Origin: CAMLQK01 sp964654135
GTDB taxonomy: Bacteria > Patescibacteriota > Saccharimonadia > Saccharimonadales > UBA4665
Length of the DNA stretch: 9,406 bases
Direction of reading: 5' to 3'
Assembly: GCA_964654135.1 (NCBI GenBank)
Contig: CAZZHV010000044.1
Span: 1 to 9,406, forward strand
Shown: in pieces, positions 6,004 to 9,406 of the stretch
Layout: the number at the start of each line of letters is the position of its first letter
How positions within the stretch are numbered: position 1 is the first letter of the stretch
Translations under genes and position numbers: made by a program
The notes under the pieces: model-generated
The model's input: the letters and a program-made list of their open reading frames with translations, nothing else
Told to the model about the DNA's origin: nothing
Databases searched by the model: none

Positions 6004-6671
6004 AGCAACTTGTTACGACCGCAATTATTTTGAGCCGCACAGATTATGGAGAAGCGGATCGTATTCTGACGTTACTCACGCCAGACCAGGGCAAATTGCG
6101 ACTGATAGCTCGTGGTGTGCGTCGTGTAAAGTCTAAGCTTGCAGGCGGTATTGAACTATTTAGTGTCAGCACTATTACGTTTGCTCGTGGGCGAGGCGAA
6201 ATGGGTACGCTTGTATCTACGCGGCTCGTAAAACACTACGCGAGCATAGTCACTGATATTACACGGACTATGACGGGTTACGATCTGATAAAGCAGCTCA
6301 ATAAAATTACCGAAGATAGTCCCGAACCGGAATATTTCGAACTGCTTAAGCAGGCATTTGAGGCATTGGATGACGTAGATGTGCCCGTGCCCCTGACAAA
6401 ATTTTGGTTTACGGGGCAGTTGCTAAAACTTGGTGGCCACACGCCCAACTTACAGACCGATGACGCTGGGCGTAAATTGGTCGCCGACCAGCTGTATGAC
6501 TTTGATTTTGACCGTCAGACTTTTGTGGCGAACCCTTTGAGCGGGCGCTTTGAAGCTAATCATATTAAGTTTTTGCGCTTGGTTTTTGCTGGTAATACAC
6601 CGAAAGCACTCATGCATGTGCAGGGTGTCGGCAAGCTGCTTGCCGATTGCTCACCACTGATTGTTACGTAG
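6000..6671 (+). CDS. recO: DNA repair protein RecO
   Basis: RecO works with RecR (and RecF) to load RecA onto SSB-coated single-stranded DNA and to anneal strands in recombinational repair. The 223-residue product has the N-terminal OB-fold signature: a start of MKQLVTTAIILSRTDYGEAD, then DRILTLLTPDQGKLRLIARG (20-39) and RRVKSKLAGGIELFS (41-55). An all-helical C-terminal domain follows, with the typical L-L-x-L-x-G-x-x-P element at about 141-149. The zinc-binding cysteines found after that element in many RecO proteins are absent (only C217 remains). The start at 6000 forms an ATGA overlap with the receiver gene and gives the canonical N-terminus; the longer frame from 5931 lies inside the receiver gene. 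No Shine-Dalgarno is seen, so coupling to the receiver gene is likely. Confidence 0.92.
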   Translation: MKQLVTTAIILSRTDYGEADRILTLLTPDQGKLRLIARGVRRVKSKLAGGIELFSVSTITFARGRGEMGTLVSTRLVKHYASIVTDITRTMTGYDLIKQLNKITEDSPEPEYFELLKQAFEALDDVDVPVPLTKFWFTGQLLKLGGHTPNLQTDDAGRKLVADQLYDFDFDRQTFVANPLSGRFEANHIKFLRLVFAGNTPKALMHVQGVGKLLADCSPLIVT

Positions 6672-6690
6672 GGTCTTCTGGGCGTATACT
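6661..6690 (+). promoter_or_regulatory. Promoter of the 6723 gene
   Basis: TTGTTA at 6661-6666 (four of six to TTGACA), overlapping the end of recO, and TATACT at 6685-6690 (five of six to TATAAT) are 18 bases apart. A start near 6697 would leave a leader of about 26 bases containing GGAGG at 6706-6710. Unlike most transcript-head genes here, this mRNA would have a normal ribosome site, although its spacing to the ATG (12 bases) is long. Confidence 0.5.
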
Positions 6691-6722
6691 GAAGCTACAA
6701 TTAACGGAGGTTTCACGAGATA

Positions 6723-7295
6723 ATGAAAAAGACGAATGTATTGTATCTGCCAGGGGATAAGCCGCGCCCAGCGGAAGTGGTGGCTCCCAGCCAAGTACGC
6801 GAACGTCTCACACTCATTAAAACAGGTGAAACAACCGACTCAATGGTTAGGCAAGCGGCCCATGTTGGTCGCGCTGCAATGCATCTGCTTGGTAATCGTT
6901 TATATGCGCAATACCAGGTGTCTCAGCAGGCCATGGAGCCTGGCGCCAAGCTGCGTCAAGACCCACTTATTAAGCATGAAGTAAGCCTGCACAATTCAAC
7001 TATTTCTGGCGATCCGGATCGTGTCTCGGTAGTAGCGATTACTCGCTGGCCAGATGTAGATTCTAAGGCTCGGGTTATCTCGTTACCCCAAGACGAAACT
7101 GCCGCCGATCTGTTTGACCGCCAACATAGCGGCTTGTTTGTCATGGACGGCACAACGCGTCATTTTGCATGGGACGAGCCAGAAATGTACAGCGATCGCT
7201 TGATCCATAACGCTGGCTTGCTACTCGACATTATGGATCAGGTAGAAGTTGTTTTGCCTGAAGCTGCCGAGCTCGAAGATCACATTGCCGCGTAA
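6723..7295 (+). CDS. Conserved-looking hypothetical protein
   Basis: A 190-residue soluble protein (starts MKKTNVLYLPGDKPRP) that I do not recognise. It has no signal peptide, membrane helix or cysteine. The middle (about 40-75) is helical and Ala/Gln-rich. A beta-rich stretch follows (about 85-150), with RVSVVAITRWPDVDSKARVI at 100-119. The acidic C-terminal helix ends E-A-A-E-L-E-D-H-I-A-A. It is supported as a gene by its own promoter, GGAGG at 6706-6710 and codon use like its neighbours. It lies between recO and another unrecognised gene, but separate promoters argue against a strict operon. Confidence 0.75.
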   Translation: MKKTNVLYLPGDKPRPAEVVAPSQVRERLTLIKTGETTDSMVRQAAHVGRAAMHLLGNRLYAQYQVSQQAMEPGAKLRQDPLIKHEVSLHNSTISGDPDRVSVVAITRWPDVDSKARVISLPQDETAADLFDRQHSGLFVMDGTTRHFAWDEPEMYSDRLIHNAGLLLDIMDQVEVVLPEAAELEDHIAA

Positions 7296-7331
7296 GATCT
7301 TCTACACACTCATAGTGGCGACGCATAACAG

Positions 7332-7340
7332 TGCTATACT
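7332..7340 (+). promoter_or_regulatory. Extended -10 promoter for the 7347 gene, exactly leaderless geometry
   Basis: TGC-TATACT at 7332-7340 is an extended -10 (TGN plus five of six matches). Only six bases (CTGGAC) separate it from the ATG at 7347, so the expected initiation point is at or within a base of the A of the start codon. No -35 of quality is visible, which is usual for extended -10 promoters, and there is no Shine-Dalgarno. Confidence 0.65.
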
Positions 7341-7346
7341 CTGGAC

Positions 7347-8105
7347 ATGAATAGTGAATTTACGCTAGATTATGTTGCCGAAAATGACCTTCGGGATGAC
7401 GAATCATGGGAGGCTGCCCGCTTCCTAGGGAAACAGCTTGTAGGGTACACACGCACGGATGGCTTGTCACGATCAGAGCCACGACACAACTACGTCATGG
7501 ATGTCGATGATGTTAGCGAGGGGTTTTGCGGCGCCTCCGAACAGCCAGATCTTACTGGTCAAATTGTTACGAGCATCTTTCAAGGCCAGGGGACTTGGGT
7601 TACAAGTCGTCCGCAAACTAACTCATACCGTGAATTGCAAGAACCACCTCGGCGATCGGGTCCGTATTTGGGATTTGTCGTATGGCATAACGCCACGAGT
7701 GAAAAAGTCTTGCGCGTTGCACTGCCGCTGACGCCTATGGTGGGACACTTGATGCGCAACGGACATAATACGAGCCACACGACCGTCACACCAGATTTGG
7801 ATGTTATTAAGCGGTACGATATGGACGACACTTTTAACCCTCGCCGAGTACAGGCTGCGGCCTATATTGCACGCCATATTATTGAACACAAGCTTACGCA
7901 TAGTACGTTGGGCGTGACTCCAGAACAAAAACTGGCTTGGTACGAAAAGCACATGCCGTATCAAGATTTGGCGCTAACTGGTGGTGGGGGCAGGACGGTT
8001 CGTCGTCGACACACATATGACCCCAATAGCAAGCGTAGGACGTATACGCTTGAAGAGCTCCAGGCTATGAGCGGACCGCGACGCAAGCATCGGCGTGACG
8101 GATAG
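7347..8105 (+). CDS. Hypothetical protein with a strongly basic C-terminal tail
   Basis: A 252-residue soluble protein (starts MNSEFTLDYVAEND) that I do not recognise. The N-terminus is acidic. A beta-rich core (about 70-150) contains SGPYLGFVVWHNATSEKVLRV-type strands, and a helix (about 166-184) has R-R-V-Q-A-A-A-Y-I-A-R-H. The last 37 residues (216-252) hold 12 Arg/Lys in three clusters (RTVRRR, SKRRT, PRRKHRR) after a GGGG turn, which could contact nucleic acid or ribosomes; that is inference only. It starts at what appears to be a leaderless promoter. The gap to the glycyl-tRNA synthetase gene is 27 bases, and that gene's -35 overlaps this gene's 3' end. Confidence 0.75.
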   Translation: MNSEFTLDYVAENDLRDDESWEAARFLGKQLVGYTRTDGLSRSEPRHNYVMDVDDVSEGFCGASEQPDLTGQIVTSIFQGQGTWVTSRPQTNSYRELQEPPRRSGPYLGFVVWHNATSEKVLRVALPLTPMVGHLMRNGHNTSHTTVTPDLDVIKRYDMDDTFNPRRVQAAAYIARHIIEHKLTHSTLGVTPEQKLAWYEKHMPYQDLALTGGGGRTVRRRHTYDPNSKRRTYTLEELQAMSGPRRKHRRDG

Positions 8106-8123
8106 GGGTAATTACGGTATAAT
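8095..8123 (+). promoter_or_regulatory. Promoter of the glycyl-tRNA synthetase gene
   Basis: GTGACG at 8095-8100 (four of six to TTGACA) and a perfect TATAAT at 8118-8123 are 17 bases apart. The -10 ends 9 bases before the ATG at 8133, predicting a leader of about 2-3 bases and no Shine-Dalgarno. Confidence 0.7.
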
Positions 8124-8132
8124 TGGGCTATT

Positions 8133-9406
8133 ATGAGTGAAAAAATTAGCCTAGAAGATATCGCAAGCCTTTGTAAACGCCGTGGTTTTATTTACCAGGG
8201 AAGTGAAATTTACGGTGGTTTGGCCGGTACCTGGGACTACGGTCCACTCGGCGTGCAACTCAAGCGTAACATTACTGGCGAATGGTGGAAGCGTTTTGTC
8301 GAAGATCGCTCAGATATGTACGGTATCGACGCTGCAATTCTTATGAACCAGAAGGTTTGGCAGGCTAGTGGCCACGTTGGCGGCTTTCACGATCCTCTTG
8401 TCGAAGATCTCAAGACTAAAAAGCGCTATCGTGCCGACCACCTCTTAGAAGATGCTGGTATCGAAGGCGTTACGGCTATGAACCTTGAGCAAATGGATGC
8501 CGTTATTAAAGAGCAGGGCATTAAGAGTCCCGAAGGTAACGCGCTTGGCGATGTTCGCCAATTTAACATGATGTTTAAGACGCATATTGGTGCTACCGAA
8601 GACGCAACAAGCATTAGCTACCTTCGCCCAGAGACTGCCCAGGGTATGTTTGTGAACTTCAAAAACGTTGTCGATAGCTTTTACCCAGACATGCCATTTG
8701 GTTTGGCGCAAATTGGTAAGGCGTTTCGCAACGAAATTAGCCCACGCGACTTTATTTTTCGCGTTCGCGAACTCGAACAAATGGAAATTGAGTATTTTGT
8801 ACACCCAGACAACTGGAAAGAGCAGTTCGACTACTGGCTCGACCAGCAAAAGCAGTTCCTTTTGAGCGTTGGTTTGCCAGAAGAAAAGATTCACTTCGTA
8901 GATGTTCCCGAAGAAGACCGTGCTCATTACAGCAAATGGTCTGTAGATACCGAATTTGACTTCCCATTTGGTCAGAAAGAGTTGCTTGGTTGCGCCTACC
9001 GCACCGACCACGACCTTAACGCGCACCAAAAAGATTCTGGCAAGAGCATGGAATACCGCCCTAAGGGTGGTGGCGCGCCATTTGTGCCGCACGTAATCGA
9101 GCCAACCTTTGGTGTTGATCGTGTATTGTTGGCTGTTTTGGCCTCTGCCTACACCGAAGACGAGCTAAACGGCGACAAGCGCCTGGTACTTAAACTGCCT
9201 AAGCACATTGCGCCTATTAAGGCTGCTGTTTCGCCATTGCTCAAGAATAAGCCAGAGCTTGTCGCTAAAGCGCAAGAAGTCTTTACCATGTTGCAAAAAG
9301 ACCTCGGCAACGTTACTTGGGACGACAACAGCAATGTCGGTAAGCGCTACCGCCGCTCCGACGAAATTGGTGTGCCAGCGCACATTACTATCGACTTCCA
9401 GACCCT
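8133..9406 (+). CDS. glyS: Glycyl-tRNA synthetase, homodimeric (alpha2) type, 3' end beyond the window
   Basis: This cytoplasmic class II synthetase charges tRNA-Gly with glycine. The frame is open from the ATG at 8133 to the last base, giving 424 residues. Family features in order are RRGFIYQGSEIYGGLAGTWD (16-35), the SGHVGGFHDP block (79-88), LRPETAQGMF (164-173), motif 2 FRNEISPRDF (198-207) with the glycine-site arginines, and motif 3 EPTFGVDR (323-330). The start of the HGTP-type anticodon-binding domain, from about residue 356 (KHIAPIKAAVSPL), follows. This is the single-polypeptide dimer type seen in archaea, eukaryotes, Thermus and Mycobacterium, not the two-subunit GlyQ/GlyS tetramer of E. 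coli. Relatives run to roughly 430-500 residues, so only the C-terminal part is missing. Some databases call this form glyQS. Confidence 0.95.
   Translation, partial: MSEKISLEDIASLCKRRGFIYQGSEIYGGLAGTWDYGPLGVQLKRNITGEWWKRFVEDRSDMYGIDAAILMNQKVWQASGHVGGFHDPLVEDLKTKKRYRADHLLEDAGIEGVTAMNLEQMDAVIKEQGIKSPEGNALGDVRQFNMMFKTHIGATEDATSISYLRPETAQGMFVNFKNVVDSFYPDMPFGLAQIGKAFRNEISPRDFIFRVRELEQMEIEYFVHPDNWKEQFDYWLDQQKQFLLSVGLPEEKIHFVDVPEEDRAHYSKWSVDTEFDFPFGQKELLGCAYRTDHDLNAHQKDSGKSMEYRPKGGGAPFVPHVIEPTFGVDRVLLAVLASAYTEDELNGDKRLVLKLPKHIAPIKAAVSPLLKNKPELVAKAQEVFTMLQKDLGNVTWDDNSNVGKRYRRSDEIGVPAHITIDFQT

Noticed and set aside
7294..7301. Palindrome AAGATCTT after the 6723 gene
   Set aside because: An 8-base palindrome is expected by chance in a window of this size, and no second copy or adjacent operator-like structure was seen.
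8445..9092. 215-codon minus-strand open frame opposite glycyl-tRNA synthetase
   Set aside because: The plus strand encodes clear class II synthetase motifs throughout; the long antisense frame follows from its codon use.

Overview
The window reads as a gene-dense bacterial chromosome segment. The gene content, small proteins, very short intergenic gaps and promoter style suggest a Patescibacteria/CPR genome, most likely a Saccharibacteria (TM7) relative. That assignment is an inference from gene neighbourhood and protein character; no marker gene was compared. UGA is a normal stop here: three genes end in TGA and overlap the next start as GTGA or ATGA. This argues against the UGA-glycine code of Gracilibacteria and Absconditabacteria.

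Layout. A truncated gene of unknown function leaves the left edge on the minus strand (2-403). A divergent promoter region (404-507) separates it from a tight plus-strand operon (508-3476). The operon encodes a multi-pass membrane protein of the LPG-synthase transmembrane/flippase-like family, both subunits of exonuclease VII (xseA, xseB), and a membrane-anchored SAM methyltransferase resembling the FAM173/ATPSCKMT lysine methyltransferases. The operon ends tail-to-tail with a minus-strand GNAT acetyltransferase (3473-4096), the two stop codons sharing bases. A second divergent promoter region (4097-4186) starts another plus-strand series: a membrane-anchored extracytoplasmic protein, a histidine-kinase-like protein, a stand-alone receiver domain, and recO. 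Two unrecognised genes follow (6723-7295, 7347-8105), then a dimeric-type glycyl-tRNA synthetase that runs off the right edge.

Most interesting. The kinase-like and receiver proteins are encoded 3 bases apart, and both have lost the residues needed for phosphotransfer. In the kinase the phospho-acceptor His of the H-box is Glu, and the N-box Asn and the DxGxG motif are absent. In the receiver the phospho-acceptor Asp is Glu (E51) and one metal-binding acid is Pro, while the switch Thr and Lys remain. This looks like a jointly degenerate, phosphorylation-independent two-component pair, translationally coupled to recO. A second pattern is that genes at the head of transcripts have a -10 box only about 6-12 bases before the start codon and no Shine-Dalgarno, implying leaderless or near-leaderless mRNAs, whereas several downstream genes have a clear Shine-Dalgarno. 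I see no intrinsic terminators, tRNA or rRNA genes, insertion sequences or CRISPR repeats.
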